From: Gluconobacter thailandicus F149-1 = NBRC 100600 | GTDB taxonomy: Bacteria > Pseudomonadota > Alphaproteobacteria > Acetobacterales > Acetobacteraceae | DNA length: 64,000 nucleotides | NCBI RefSeq assembly: GCF_000964465.1 | Contig: NZ_BANH01000028.1 | Location: 62,001-126,000 of the forward strand | Direction of reading: 5' to 3' | In this document: positions 16,985-26,066 of the stretch, piece after piece | How positions within the stretch are numbered: the stretch's first letter is position 1 | How the letters are laid out: the number at the start of each line of letters is the position of its first letter | The notes under the pieces: generated by a model | Databases searched by the model: none | What the model was told of the DNA's origin: nothing | What the model saw: only the letters and a program-made list of their open reading frames with translations | Position numbers and translations under genes: made by a program

Positions 16985-17773
16985 ATGAGTTTCGATCCTG
17001 TCGCCGTTCGCCTCGAAGCCGCCCGCAGTGTTGTTCGGGACGCGGCAATGCTGGCCCTCGCCATGCGCCCCGCCCCCGGAGGCCCGACAGGCACCCTGAA
17101 AGGACGGCAGGACTATCTGACGGAAGCGGACGGTGCCGTTGAGGCTCTGGTCAGCAAACGTATCCAGGAGCTCTTCCCGGAAGATGGCTTTCAGGGCGAA
17201 GAAGGCGGTGTTACGCGCAAAGGACAATTCCGCTGGGTTGTGGACCCAATTGATGGAACGTCCAATTTTGCGCGAGGCCGTGATCGGTGGTGTGTTTCGC
17301 TTGGGCTTCTTAAAGGGGATGAACCCGTTGCCGGTGTGATCGAAGCCCCTGCGCTCGGTGAGGTTTTCACCGCCCAGAAAGGTAAAGGCGCCTTTCTGAA
17401 TGGCAAGCCCATCAAAGCCTCCCCGATCAACAACCCGCAGGAAGCCATGATCGAGATGGGCTGGTCTTCCCGTGTTTCGACCGAACTGTTTGGCGAAAAA
17501 GTTGGCGCCATCATGGCTCTTGGCGCCATGCCGCGCTCAGGTGGTTCCGGCGCTCTGGCTCTGACAGACGTCGCCTGCGGTCGCAGTGACGGCTATCTGG
17601 AAATCGTGATCCAGCTCTGGGACGTCGCGGCCGCTCTCATCATTCTGGAAGAAGCAGGCGCGGCTGTATCCCCTTTTCTTCAGACTGGAGGACTGACAGG
17701 CGGAGCGACCATTCTTGCGGCGGCTCCTGGCATTGCCAAGGTCCTTTCCGAAGCGGTTCAGGTGGAAATCTGA
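16985..17773 (+). CDS. Inositol monophosphatase family protein
   Basis: A 262-residue Mg-dependent phosphatase of the IMPase/CysQ superfamily. Motifs are GEEGG at 71-75, WVVDPIDGTSNF at about 84-95, which carries the metal-binding Asp88 and Asp90, and the C-terminal WDVAAALIILEEAG. Family members hydrolyse myo-inositol-1-phosphate, fructose-1,6-bisphosphate or 3'-phosphoadenosine-5'-phosphate; the sequence does not decide among them. It follows mmcB by 11 bases. It lies just outside the sphingolipid locus, and an inositol-phosphate role would fit with the GINT1-like protein next door, but that is speculation. Confidence 0.88.
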   Translation: MSFDPVAVRLEAARSVVRDAAMLALAMRPAPGGPTGTLKGRQDYLTEADGAVEALVSKRIQELFPEDGFQGEEGGVTRKGQFRWVVDPIDGTSNFARGRDRWCVSLGLLKGDEPVAGVIEAPALGEVFTAQKGKGAFLNGKPIKASPINNPQEAMIEMGWSSRVSTELFGEKVGAIMALGAMPRSGGSGALALTDVACGRSDGYLEIVIQLWDVAAALIILEEAGAAVSPFLQTGGLTGGATILAAAPGIAKVLSEAVQVEI

Positions 17774-17810
17774 ACTCCTTTCCCAATCCCCATTCGTGAT
17801 TTGGCCTCAT

Positions 17811-17829
17811 TTCCCGCATAGTGCGGGAA
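17811..17829 (+). promoter_or_regulatory. Short perfect inverted repeat before the SYLF gene
   Basis: TTCCCGCA and TGCGGGAA form an 8-pair stem around the loop TAG. A short T-run (AATTTTG) begins about seven bases after it. It could be a weak terminator for the phosphatase gene or an operator for the lipoprotein gene starting at 17865. Confidence 0.4.
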
Positions 17830-17864
17830 GACTTCAATTTTGCCGTTAGCAGAAGGTAAGCTTT

Positions 17865-18740
17865 ATGACCCTGTCCGGTCTCCTGCGTTCGACCGTTCTT
17901 GCCGCCACAGGGTGTGCAACGCTCGCGGCGTGCTCTGGTACGTCCACCACAACAGCCAGCGAACAGCAAATCGTTGTCGACAAGGCGACAATCGCCGTTC
18001 AGGACCTGTTTGCAAATACGACCGCAACATCCCGTTCCCAGCAGCTACTGGCGCAGGCCAAGGCCGTCATGGTCTGCCCGTCCGTGCTCAACATGTCCTT
18101 CGGGCTCGGCGGCTCCGGAGGGCGCTGCGTTCTCATGAGCCGGGATGCGCGTGGCTCCTGGTCTGACCCGGCGTTCTATCGCCTGAGCACAGGCTCTCTC
18201 GGCATCCAGGCTGGGGTACAGAGCTCGGAAATGATCTTCTTCATCATGTCCCAGCGCGGCATCCAGGCCCTCCTGGATAGCCAGTTCAAGTTTGATGCAA
18301 CGGCCTCCGCGTCCTTTGCGACCATCGGGACCGGCGCGGAGAGCAGTACCGCAGGCGCGAGAAACACTGACATCTACGCCGCTCAGAAGGCACAGGGTCT
18401 CTATGCAGGCCTCTCTCTTGGTGGCTCAAAGCTGACGGTGGATAGTGGGGCCAACAGGGCCTACTATAACCAGACTGTTGGACCCGAAGACGTCATCGTA
18501 ACGATGCGCGTGAATAATCCTTCTGCTGATCCTCTCCGTCGCATGATGATGAATGTTGCCAAGCTGCCAACAGCATCCACTGCTCATGCAACAGCTGCCA
18601 CCGCACCTGCGTCAGAGAACGCCACAACGGACGTCGATCCCGTAGGCAGCAGCCCGTATCCAAGCAACTACAACGCTTCACGCCCTTACAGCACACAGAC
18701 GCGCGGAGTGCAGAGTTCGTCTCTGGCACCCGTCCACTAA
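17865..18740 (+). CDS. SYLF-domain (Ysc84-like) lipoprotein
   Basis: A 291-residue exported protein. The N-terminus is a lipoprotein signal with the lipobox LAAC, the modified cysteine being Cys23. Residues of about 40-235 form a SYLF domain, with the family features ALLDSQFKFDATASASFATIG and AGLSLGGSKLTVD. SYLF proteins bind phospholipids in eukaryotes; in bacteria their role is largely unknown, probably at the cell envelope. The last 55 residues are low-complexity (Ala, Thr, Ser, Pro, Tyr). It stands alone with a strong terminator after it. Confidence 0.85.
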   Translation: MTLSGLLRSTVLAATGCATLAACSGTSTTTASEQQIVVDKATIAVQDLFANTTATSRSQQLLAQAKAVMVCPSVLNMSFGLGGSGGRCVLMSRDARGSWSDPAFYRLSTGSLGIQAGVQSSEMIFFIMSQRGIQALLDSQFKFDATASASFATIGTGAESSTAGARNTDIYAAQKAQGLYAGLSLGGSKLTVDSGANRAYYNQTVGPEDVIVTMRVNNPSADPLRRMMMNVAKLPTASTAHATAATAPASENATTDVDPVGSSPYPSNYNASRPYSTQTRGVQSSSLAPVH

Positions 18741-18744
18741 ACAC

Positions 18745-18781
18745 AAAAAGCCCCGCATCTTTGAATGCGGGGCTTTTTTAT
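18745..18781. terminator. Bidirectional intrinsic terminator
   Basis: AAAAAGCCCCGCAT and ATGCGGGGCTTTTT form a stem of at least 12 pairs with a short loop, with T-runs in both directions. It separates the SYLF gene from the convergent mltG gene. Confidence 0.93.
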
Positions 18782-18783
18782 TA

Positions 18784-19821
18784 TCACTGTGGCGAAGCAG
18801 TTTTTTCTCGATAAGCCCGGATATTCTGGTCCTGCTCTTGCAGGGTCTCCGCAAAATTGTGACCGCCCTCTCCCGTCGCTACAAAATACAGGGCCTTGCT
18901 ATCTGCTGGATGAGCGGCGGCTTCCAGAGAGGTAACACCGGGAGAACAGATTGGTCCCGGGGGCAGACCAGCCTCAAGATAGGTATTATACGGACCCGGC
19001 GTTTGCAGATCCTCGTGCATCAGCGGACGATCCAGCGTTCCGAAACCATCACTCAGGCCATAGATCACACTTGGGTCCGTCTGAAGACGCATCCCGAGTT
19101 TGAGACGGTTCAGAAACACCCGCGCCACCATGGGGCGCTCTGACGGTACACCCGTTTCACGCTCGATCAGGGAAGCCAGTGTCAGAAGTTCCTGTGGGCT
19201 CTGAATCAAGCCATCCAGAGCTTCCACATCCCGCTTTTCCCAGCTTGCCTGAAGCTGTTTATCCATCATGCGATGCAGACGATCTACGATGGCCTGTCTG
19301 GGCGTTCCCCACACATAAGCGATAGTCTGGGGCAGAACAGTGCCTTCTGCAATCTCTGGAACGTCTCCAGTCAGCACTGGCGCCTTACGGATGATGTCCG
19401 CAATCTTCTTGGCTGTCAGGCCTTCCGGAACGGTCAGCGGATGAGAGACAGGTTTGCCATGGCGCAGGATTTCAAGGACGTGCGCAACAGAGACACGAGA
19501 TGGAAACTGAAATTCAGACGCATGAATCTGCCCCTCACGATGGGTCAGAAAAGCAGAAATGCGAAAAAATGCACCAGAGGCCCATGTGGGCGACAGGATA
19601 CCGTCTTCCTGTAGGGCCTTTGTAACCGTGGCATTATTGCCGCGAGGGATCACAAAGGCCTTGGTTTCCGGAAGCGGTCCAGGGTCAGTATAATGGCCAT
19701 ATCCGGCCACCGCTGCTGCAATACAGAGCAACGGGACCATGAAAATTGCCAGCTTGCGGCCAGCCTTGGGGGGAAGAAGGGGTGCCTTGTTTTCTTCGCC
19801 GTCCGGCTGGCTGTCAGGCAT
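18784..19821 (-). CDS. mltG: Endolytic murein transglycosylase MltG
   Basis: A 345-residue inner-membrane protein of the YceG/MltG family. It has a basic cytoplasmic tail, one membrane helix at about 24-43, a LysM-like region and the catalytic domain. The catalytic glutamate is Glu220 in LASLIERETG. LQTDPSVIYGL, GPYNTY and LPPGPICSPG are the conserved C-terminal motifs. MltG cuts nascent glycan strands and limits their length. It follows fabF, the usual alphaproteobacterial order, with an 18-base gap. Confidence 0.95.
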   Translation of the reverse strand: MPDSQPDGEENKAPLLPPKAGRKLAIFMVPLLCIAAAVAGYGHYTDPGPLPETKAFVIPRGNNATVTKALQEDGILSPTWASGAFFRISAFLTHREGQIHASEFQFPSRVSVAHVLEILRHGKPVSHPLTVPEGLTAKKIADIIRKAPVLTGDVPEIAEGTVLPQTIAYVWGTPRQAIVDRLHRMMDKQLQASWEKRDVEALDGLIQSPQELLTLASLIERETGVPSERPMVARVFLNRLKLGMRLQTDPSVIYGLSDGFGTLDRPLMHEDLQTPGPYNTYLEAGLPPGPICSPGVTSLEAAAHPADSKALYFVATGEGGHNFAETLQEQDQNIRAYREKTASPQ

Positions 19822-19839
19822 AGACCGAAGTAACTCCGC

Positions 19840-21123
19840 TCAGCCCTCGCAACGCTTCAGAATAATGCTGGCGTTCGTGCCACCAAATCCGAAGCTGTTG
19901 GACAGGGCGACATCAACCTTGCGCTTCTGGGCCTTTAGAGCCACGCGATCAATGACGCTCTCGCGTGCCGGGTTCTCAAGGTTCAGCGTCGGCGGAACGA
20001 TACCATCACGGATCGCCTGAAGGCAGAAAATGGCTTCCACGGCACCGGCTGCACCAAGAAGATGACCAATGGCAGATTTCGTGGAAGACATAACGAGGTT
20101 CTTGGCATGATCGCCGAAGAAACGCTCGACTGCATCCAGTTCCAGATCGTCAGCCATGGTGGAAGTGCCATGCGCGTTGACGTAGTCGATATCAGACGGC
20201 TGAAGACCACTGTTCTTCAGCGCGGCTTTCATGGCGCGGAATGCACCCTCATGCCCTTCAGCCGGGGCCGTGATGTGATGGGCGTCGCCAGACAGGCCAT
20301 AGCCGCCGATTTCACCATAGATTTTGGCACCACGAGCCTTGGCATGTTCGTACTCTTCCAGCACGACCACGCCGGCGCCCTCGCCCATAATGAAGCCGTC
20401 ACGGTCCTTGTCCCACGGGCGGGAAGCTTTGGTCGGATCGTCATTGGAGCCCGTGGAGAGCGCACGAGCGGAGCAGAAACCAGCAATACCCAGGGAGCAG
20501 ATCGCTGCTTCCGCACCGCCGGCAATCATGACGTCTGCGTCCCCGTACTGGATCAGACGGGATGCATCGCCGATTGCATGTACGCCCGTTGCACAGGCCG
20601 TGACGACAGCGTGGTTCGGCCCCTTGAAGCCATAACGGATCGAAAGATGACCGGAAATGAGATTGATAAGTGCTGACGGAATGAAGAACGGTGACAGACG
20701 ACGCGCCTTGCCGCTCGAAACTGTCAGGGAGCCTTCATAAATCGTCTGCAGACCGCCGATACCGGAGCCGATCATCACGCCTGTAGCGCAGCGATCGTCT
20801 TCGTTCTCAGGCTTCCAGCCCGAGTCTTCGACAGCCTGAATGGCAGCGGCCAGACCAAGATGGATGAAGCGATCCATTTTTTTCTGGTCTTTGACCGGCA
20901 CCCAGTCAGACAGCGTGAGACCGCCTTCTTCGGTCGGTCCCTCAGGAACCTGACCAGCGACCTGCGCAGGGAGTTCGGAAGGATCAAAATGGGTAATACG
21001 CCCGATACCGGACTGCCCTTCGATCAGACGCTTCCACGTCAGTTCCGCACCCACCGCAAGTGGGCTGACAACACCGATACCGGTAACGACGACGCGTCTT
21101 CCGTTGATTGCATTCCCGCTCAT
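19840..21123 (-). CDS. fabF: Beta-ketoacyl-ACP synthase II
   Basis: A 427-residue condensing enzyme that elongates acyl-ACP with malonyl-ACP. The active-site cysteine is Cys177 in VTACATG; the two catalytic histidines are in NAHGTST and SAIGHLLGAAG, and the C-terminal gate SNSFGFGGTNAS is intact. I start at the ATG at 21123, just before the conserved GRRVVVTGIG opening; the ATG at 21141 would add six residues. It belongs to the fabD-fabG-acpP-fabF-mltG cluster. Confidence 0.96.
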   Translation of the reverse strand: MSGNAINGRRVVVTGIGVVSPLAVGAELTWKRLIEGQSGIGRITHFDPSELPAQVAGQVPEGPTEEGGLTLSDWVPVKDQKKMDRFIHLGLAAAIQAVEDSGWKPENEDDRCATGVMIGSGIGGLQTIYEGSLTVSSGKARRLSPFFIPSALINLISGHLSIRYGFKGPNHAVVTACATGVHAIGDASRLIQYGDADVMIAGGAEAAICSLGIAGFCSARALSTGSNDDPTKASRPWDKDRDGFIMGEGAGVVVLEEYEHAKARGAKIYGEIGGYGLSGDAHHITAPAEGHEGAFRAMKAALKNSGLQPSDIDYVNAHGTSTMADDLELDAVERFFGDHAKNLVMSSTKSAIGHLLGAAGAVEAIFCLQAIRDGIVPPTLNLENPARESVIDRVALKAQKRKVDVALSNSFGFGGTNASIILKRCEG

Positions 21124-21246
21124 CGATGCCTCATGTCTCACGTTATAAACGACCAGTACGGCGCAGCCTTGAGACTGCTCCGTTTATCCGCCCCTGTTTA
21201 TTATAGGGCGGGATGGGACCAGCCTGAAGCCAGTCCCGAAAGCGCC

Positions 21247-21486
21247 TCAGGCAGCCTTCTGCTTTTCGATGTAGTCAATCGCGTCTTTGACGGTGGCGAT
21301 CTTCTCAGCTGCATCTTCCGGGATCTCGACGGAGAAAGCTTCTTCGAAAGCCATGACCAGCTCGACGGTGTCGAGGCTGTCTGCGCCCAGATCGTCAATG
21401 AAAGACGCTTCCGGCGTGACCTTGCTTTCTTCAACGCCGAGGTGCTCGACAACGATCTTCTTCACCTTGTCAGCGATATCGCTCAT
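21247..21486 (-). CDS. acpP: Acyl carrier protein, housekeeping
   Basis: A 79-residue carrier protein of type II fatty acid synthesis. The phosphopantetheine serine is Ser37 in [17 protein letters not shown], the canonical AcpP motif. It is very acidic, as expected. The position between fabG and fabF is the standard one. A second, more divergent ACP gene sits in the sphingolipid locus at 6.2 kb, so the cell separates the two pathways at the carrier level. Confidence 0.97.
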   Translation of the reverse strand: MSDIADKVKKIVVEHLGVEESKVTPEASFIDDLGADSLDTVELVMAFEEAFSVEIPEDAAEKIATVKDAIDYIEKQKAA

Positions 21487-21688
21487 CTGTTTGTTCCTTC
21501 TGCCCGTTCAGGGCGTTACAAAAAACTCTTATTGCCGTCTGCCAGTCCAGCAACCCTCATGGGCTTCCAGCGCAGGCCACCTCCCCTTGCGAAAAGGCGT
21601 TGCCGCCGGCCGAACCGGACATCGGCCTTCATCAGACCGGGCAAAGCAGCGCGCGATTAGCACGCTTTGACCTGAAACGCCAAGCGTC

Positions 21689-22429
21689 TCAGACCATGGC
21701 CATGCCACCGTTGACGTGCAAGGTCGTCCCGGTGACCCATGCAGCCTCGTCAGAAGCCAGATACACCACTGCCGCAGCCACGTCATCCGGGTTTCCCATC
21801 CGACCCAGTGGAATGGAGCCAACCAGCTTCTCGCGGATGCCTTCTGACAGCACATCCGTCATCGGCGTTTCAATGAAACCAGGGGCGACAACATTGACCG
21901 TCACACCGCGTGGCCCGGCTTCCTGAGCCAGAGACTTGCTCATGCCAACGATACCAGCCTTTGCAGCCGCATAGTTGGCCTGACCGGCATTCCCTGTTGT
22001 TCCAACAACGGAGGCAATGGAGATGATACGGCCAGCACGACGGCGCAGCATGCCTTTGAGGGCAGCGCGGGCCAGACGGAACGGGCTTTCCAGATCCACC
22101 GTCATGACCTGCGACCAGTCACTGTCCTTCATGCGGATGGCGAGTGTATCACGTGTCAGGCCTGCGTTGTTCACAAGAATGTCCAGCGGAGCACCAGCCA
22201 CTGCCTCTGCCTTGGCAACAAGGCCATCGGCTTCGGATGCGTCTGACAGATTGGCAACTGCAATATGTGCGCGCGCACCGAGGCTATCGGCCAGTTCCTT
22301 CAGGGCCGCTTCACGCGTGCCGCTGAGAACAACCGTTGCACCGAGTGCATGAAGCTGACGGGCGATAGCTGCACCGATGCCACCGGATGCGCCTGTGACG
22401 AGTGCGATCTTGCCAGAAAGAGAGAACAT
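21689..22429 (-). CDS. fabG: 3-oxoacyl-ACP reductase
   Basis: A 246-residue short-chain dehydrogenase. It has the NADPH-binding TGASGGIG at about 12-19, the NNAG motif, and the catalytic Ser-Tyr-Lys in ISIASVVG...ANYAAAKAG. The C-terminal VTGTTLHVNGGMAM matches FabG. A clear AAGGA site precedes the ATG. It lies 12 bases after fabD and about 200 bases before acpP, a typical fab cluster arrangement. Confidence 0.95.
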   Translation of the reverse strand: MFSLSGKIALVTGASGGIGAAIARQLHALGATVVLSGTREAALKELADSLGARAHIAVANLSDASEADGLVAKAEAVAGAPLDILVNNAGLTRDTLAIRMKDSDWSQVMTVDLESPFRLARAALKGMLRRRAGRIISIASVVGTTGNAGQANYAAAKAGIVGMSKSLAQEAGPRGVTVNVVAPGFIETPMTDVLSEGIREKLVGSIPLGRMGNPDDVAAAVVYLASDEAAWVTGTTLHVNGGMAMV

Positions 22430-22441
22430 GGTTCGTTGTCC

Positions 22442-23386
22442 TTACAGAGCCTTGAGCAGAGCTTCGATTTCAGCAGGGGTACCAGCATTGTCAGTCGCAA
22501 GGTCCGGAGCAATTCGACGGGCCAGACCACACAGGACCTTGCCTGCACCCAGTTCGTGCATGTTCGTCACGCCCATGGCGGCGATGGCTTGCACGCTCTC
22601 GCGCCAGCGAACGGTCCCCGTCACCTGTTTGACAAGCAGATCACGGATCGCCTCTGGATCATTCACTTTCGCGGCCGTGACGTTGGCAATGACGGGCACC
22701 TTAGGCGCATTCAGCGTTGCCTTGGCCAAAGCCTCTTCCATCTCACGAGCGGCCGGAGCCATCAGGGAAGAATGGAACGGCGCGGAGACCGGAAGTTTTA
22801 CGGCACGCTTGATGCCCCGCTCCTTGGCCAGCGAAATAGCGCGATCCACGGCCTCCATATGGCCGGATACGACAATCTGACCACCGCCATTGTCATTGGC
22901 GATCTCAAGGACCTGCCCTTGAGCCGCATCGTCGCAGATCGACTGAGCCTGCTCGGCTTCAACACCCAGCAGAGCAGCCATTCCACCCTCACCCGCCGGA
23001 ACGGCGCGTTGCATGGCCTGACCACGCAGACGCAGGAGGCGTGCACCTTCTGCAATTCCAAGTGTACCGGCGGCCGCGAGCGCAGAATATTCACCAAGAG
23101 AATGACCTGCTACGAGGGCCGCCTTATCCGTCAGGGGGAAACCACCTTCGGATTCCAGAGCGCGAACCGTGGCCAGTGAGACTGCGAAGAGAGCGGGCTG
23201 CGTATTTTCAGTCCGTGTCAGTTCGTCGGCATCGCCGGTGAACATGAGCTTGGAAAGGTTCTGTCCCAAGGCGTCATCGACTTCCTGAAAAACAGCGCGG
23301 GACGAGGCGAAGGCATCATGCAGGGCCTGCCCCATTCCAACTGACTGGCTGCCCTGACCGGGAAAGACAAAAGCGTGAACGGACAT
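22442..23386 (-). CDS. fabD: Malonyl-CoA:ACP transacylase
   Basis: A 314-residue transacylase that loads malonate onto AcpP. It opens with FVFPGQGSQ; the nucleophile is Ser96 in GHSLGEYSAL, and the second catalytic residue is the histidine of VSAPFHSSLM. The ATG at 23386 is preceded by a G-rich ribosome-binding site, so the upstream ATG at 23404 is less likely. It is the first gene of the fab cluster. The 71 bases before it separate it from the hypothetical gene upstream. Confidence 0.95.
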   Translation of the reverse strand: MSVHAFVFPGQGSQSVGMGQALHDAFASSRAVFQEVDDALGQNLSKLMFTGDADELTRTENTQPALFAVSLATVRALESEGGFPLTDKAALVAGHSLGEYSALAAAGTLGIAEGARLLRLRGQAMQRAVPAGEGGMAALLGVEAEQAQSICDDAAQGQVLEIANDNGGGQIVVSGHMEAVDRAISLAKERGIKRAVKLPVSAPFHSSLMAPAAREMEEALAKATLNAPKVPVIANVTAAKVNDPEAIRDLLVKQVTGTVRWRESVQAIAAMGVTNMHELGAGKVLCGLARRIAPDLATDNAGTPAEIEALLKAL

Positions 23387-23457
23387 GGAGCCCCCTGCTG
23401 GCATGAAAAACAGGCTCAGGGTGATGCTGTTTCATGCGCGTTCTGTCAAATTCTGGG

Positions 23458-24210
23458 TTATCTGTCCGGCGTAAAAGTCAGATAGGCATCTCCCGGAATT
23501 TTGACGCGAACCTGCACAAAAGGCTTGGTGGAGCGGAAAATCGTTTCTTCCGAATAGTCCTGAGGACGCAGCATCACCGTTATGGGGTCTTTCCCTTCGT
23601 TCCTGGCCAGCATTGTGGCATGTCCGTCAGTCACAGCCTCAAAACGTGCTCCGGGAGCCAGATCAATCTTGAGCCGATGCGCATCTGGCATGAACCAGGA
23701 CAGAATCACTCCCGTCAGATCCCGGATACAGGCGTTGATCTGCGTCAGCCAATGACGGGCCTGAACACCCGTAAATCTGTCACCCTGAGGCACTTCCACC
23801 CGAAGAGATAACTCCGTTCGGACATTATGACCGATCGACTCTGTCTGAAGAATTGGGGGATTTTCTGCTATGAGTGGAGCAGTACGCGGAAAGTGCATGT
23901 CCCGATCTGTGCCGAAGAACAGGGGAATGTCGCCCTGCTTACTATGAATGACGAGACGCGCTTTTGACGGAAGTTCGTGGTCGGGCAGCAATTCACCTGC
24001 AAAATGGAGTGATATTCCATCACGCGCAGCAGCCGGAAATTTTTCGAAGCGTTCATAAAAATGGGCGACGTCCTTGTAGGTCGCCACGCGAACAGCAGGT
24101 TTTCCCGAGACGGTCACATGCTCATCAGCAGCGTAAGCCGTGTGAACCGAGAGACAGAAGAGAGCCGCTGTAAGCCCGCATATCCGAAGTGTGCTGATCA
24201 TCATACCCAT
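23458..24210 (-). CDS. Exported protein of unknown function
   Basis: A 250-residue protein I do not recognise. The N-terminus is a signal peptide (hydrophobic core TAALFCLSVHTAYA, cleavage likely after AYA). The mature chain is mostly predicted beta strand, with Pro and charged residues and one pair of distant cysteines unlikely to matter. There are Met codons at positions 1, 3 and 4, so the exact start is uncertain by a few residues. It lies between the methyltransferase gene (17 bases upstream) and fabD, on the same strand, and may be co-transcribed with them. Confidence 0.65.
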   Translation of the reverse strand: MGMMISTLRICGLTAALFCLSVHTAYAADEHVTVSGKPAVRVATYKDVAHFYERFEKFPAAARDGISLHFAGELLPDHELPSKARLVIHSKQGDIPLFFGTDRDMHFPRTAPLIAENPPILQTESIGHNVRTELSLRVEVPQGDRFTGVQARHWLTQINACIRDLTGVILSWFMPDAHRLKIDLAPGARFEAVTDGHATMLARNEGKDPITVMLRPQDYSEETIFRSTKPFVQVRVKIPGDAYLTFTPDR

Positions 24211-24227
24211 TCACGACAAATGATGTC

Positions 24228-25106
24228 TTATCCGATCTTCTGCAAGACAATCAGAACCTGAGGCAGTCGCACAGGACTATCCAGATACTCAATCATCCGA
24301 AAAAGGCTGCCCCATGCCTTCAGAACATAATTCCGGGGAATAATGGCTTCTCCGTAATGCGCCTGAAAATGTGGAGGCTTTGCGGAAGAGGCATGCAGAA
24401 ACCGGCCGGCCTCGAAATCCGAATTGGCACGTGCCTCATCAACAAAACTGTCTGCACAGGCTTCGTGCCATGGATGTTCCAACCTCATTCCGGACGCGCG
24501 ACGCAGACGCTGTTCCGCGCAGAACGCCAGAAACCGACGGCTCTGCGTTGTCAGAACGACCAGCCCGCCCGGCTTCAGAAGCCGATGAAACTCTCGCATC
24601 CAATGGCCTGCAAGAAACTCATCCAGATGGGAAAAGGTGGACCAGGACGTCACCAGATCCAGACTTTCGGACACCATCGGGAGCGGAGGCACCTGCCCAG
24701 CCTGAAGAAAGCCAAGAGACGGATTGGCACGACGGGCCGCCATAAGAAAGCGATCCGTATTCTCCACGCTCATAAGAGACTGTGGCCGCACGTCTTTCAT
24801 GAACAGACGCGCTGTCCGTCCCCAGCCACATCCGAAGTCCAGCAGAGCTGTCTCAGGCCGAACCGGTCTACCGGCATACGCGCAGTAAGCCTTGATTTCA
24901 CGGTAGAAAACATGCGCCTCATGAATGGAGACCTCTCCATTATGCCCGTGAATTTCACGCTGGACGTCGTCTGGTGGGAAGTCTGGCATCCGAACGCCAC
25001 GAACCTCCCGCGCGAAAACAGAAGCCGTCAGAACATGCAGCCATTCTTCGTCGCTGAGACTGTGAAAAGCCTCAAAAACTGCATCCGTCCTGTCGGAATG
25101 AGTCAT
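24228..25106 (-). CDS. SAM-dependent methyltransferase, class I
   Basis: A 292-residue protein with a class I methyltransferase core. Motif I is LLDFGCGWGRTARLF at about 89-103; ESLDLVTSWSTFSHLD and LLKPGGLVVLTTQ correspond to motifs II-III of the family. The N-terminal 85 residues precede the core and may bind substrate. The C-terminal half is rich in aromatic and basic residues. The substrate is unknown; similar proteins act on sugars, lipids or small molecules. It has no close operon partner except the downstream exported-protein gene, 17 bases away. Confidence 0.78.
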   Translation of the reverse strand: MTHSDRTDAVFEAFHSLSDEEWLHVLTASVFAREVRGVRMPDFPPDDVQREIHGHNGEVSIHEAHVFYREIKAYCAYAGRPVRPETALLDFGCGWGRTARLFMKDVRPQSLMSVENTDRFLMAARRANPSLGFLQAGQVPPLPMVSESLDLVTSWSTFSHLDEFLAGHWMREFHRLLKPGGLVVLTTQSRRFLAFCAEQRLRRASGMRLEHPWHEACADSFVDEARANSDFEAGRFLHASSAKPPHFQAHYGEAIIPRNYVLKAWGSLFRMIEYLDSPVRLPQVLIVLQKIG

Positions 25107-26066
25107 TCTTCTACCGTTACACCCTGCTAGTAACGATTAATTAACGCATCTTTACCAACAAGAGAACCAGCCGAGACTGCTTTCCGGCAAATACCCCATT
25201 CACAAGCCATATCCGCGTCGTTTTTTACATGAACTGGATATGACTTTTGAAACCCGACAGAACTGCATCCAGAAGGTTAGATTGCGCATTCGGCTGTATA
25301 TAAACGGGACGTACAAGCTTCCCGCGCGCGCAAAAGTCCCATATTGAAGCAGGGTAGCCAGCAGTGAAATCCGAGATTTCTCAGACATCCGCCCGGCGTA
25401 ATGCCTTACATCGACCTGGTAATGGCTCCAGCAAATCATTGGTATTGTCGACGAGGAAACTCCGGCACGCTTGTCTTGCGGGAATCATCCATCGGGAGGG
25501 ATGTTGAAATCAGAAGACTTGGAGCCCAACCGACAACACACCCCATAACCTGCCCTAATACCGGAGACGAGACAAAAATTTCACCGAACAACAAAAGACC
25601 TTCACTATTTAGAAATTTATACAATAAATAATAACACATAAATTATTCATTATCTTCTCAAATACAACAATTCATAAACCATAATTTACTTCGTATAATA
25701 TTTTATTACTAAAAGATAAAAATTTGAATAATATTATAAAATAGAAAATAATTCCGTTTTCAGTCCCTATCAAGAATGCGATTTTAAAATCCAAACCCTC
25801 ATGGAAATAAACTATATTTTATTAGTATTTATAAAGATAACGTAAATTATATATTTTTCATATTAAATTCCAAAAATAGAAATACCAGTTACTATAAATA
25901 ATTAATCCCTGAAAATAATGTAATGTGAATGTCATACAAACACTTTTTTGTGGATATTTCCGAAAATGTGTCTTTTTTTGTGGAAAATCAAAACCGGTAA
26001 GCAGAAGAGGTTTATCGTTCACGCGAACCACATGTCGTGGCGTGTGACGAGAGAGGAAATTTCTGC
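25107..26066. other. Long intergenic region with very AT-rich island
   Basis: I see no convincing gene in this 960-base gap. Frames at 25200-25439 (- strand) and 25401-25639 (both strands) are short and resemble no family I know. From about 25580 the DNA becomes extremely AT-rich; by hand count 75 of 360 bases (21%) are G or C over 25621-25980, far below the flanking genes. The last part should hold the promoter of the acetoin reductase gene. Confidence 0.7.
25944..25984 (+). promoter_or_regulatory. Direct repeat upstream of acetoin reductase gene
   Basis: The 11-mer TTTTTTGTGGA occurs at 25944-25954 and again at 25974-25984, exactly 30 bases apart, which is close to three helical turns. The pair lies 80-120 bases before the start codon of the downstream gene. 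This looks like a tandem protein-binding site; the regulator is unknown. Confidence 0.45.

Noticed and set aside
25200-25640. Short frames in the region before the AT-rich island
   Set aside because: They overlap each other on both strands, lack ribosome-binding sites and show no recognisable family.
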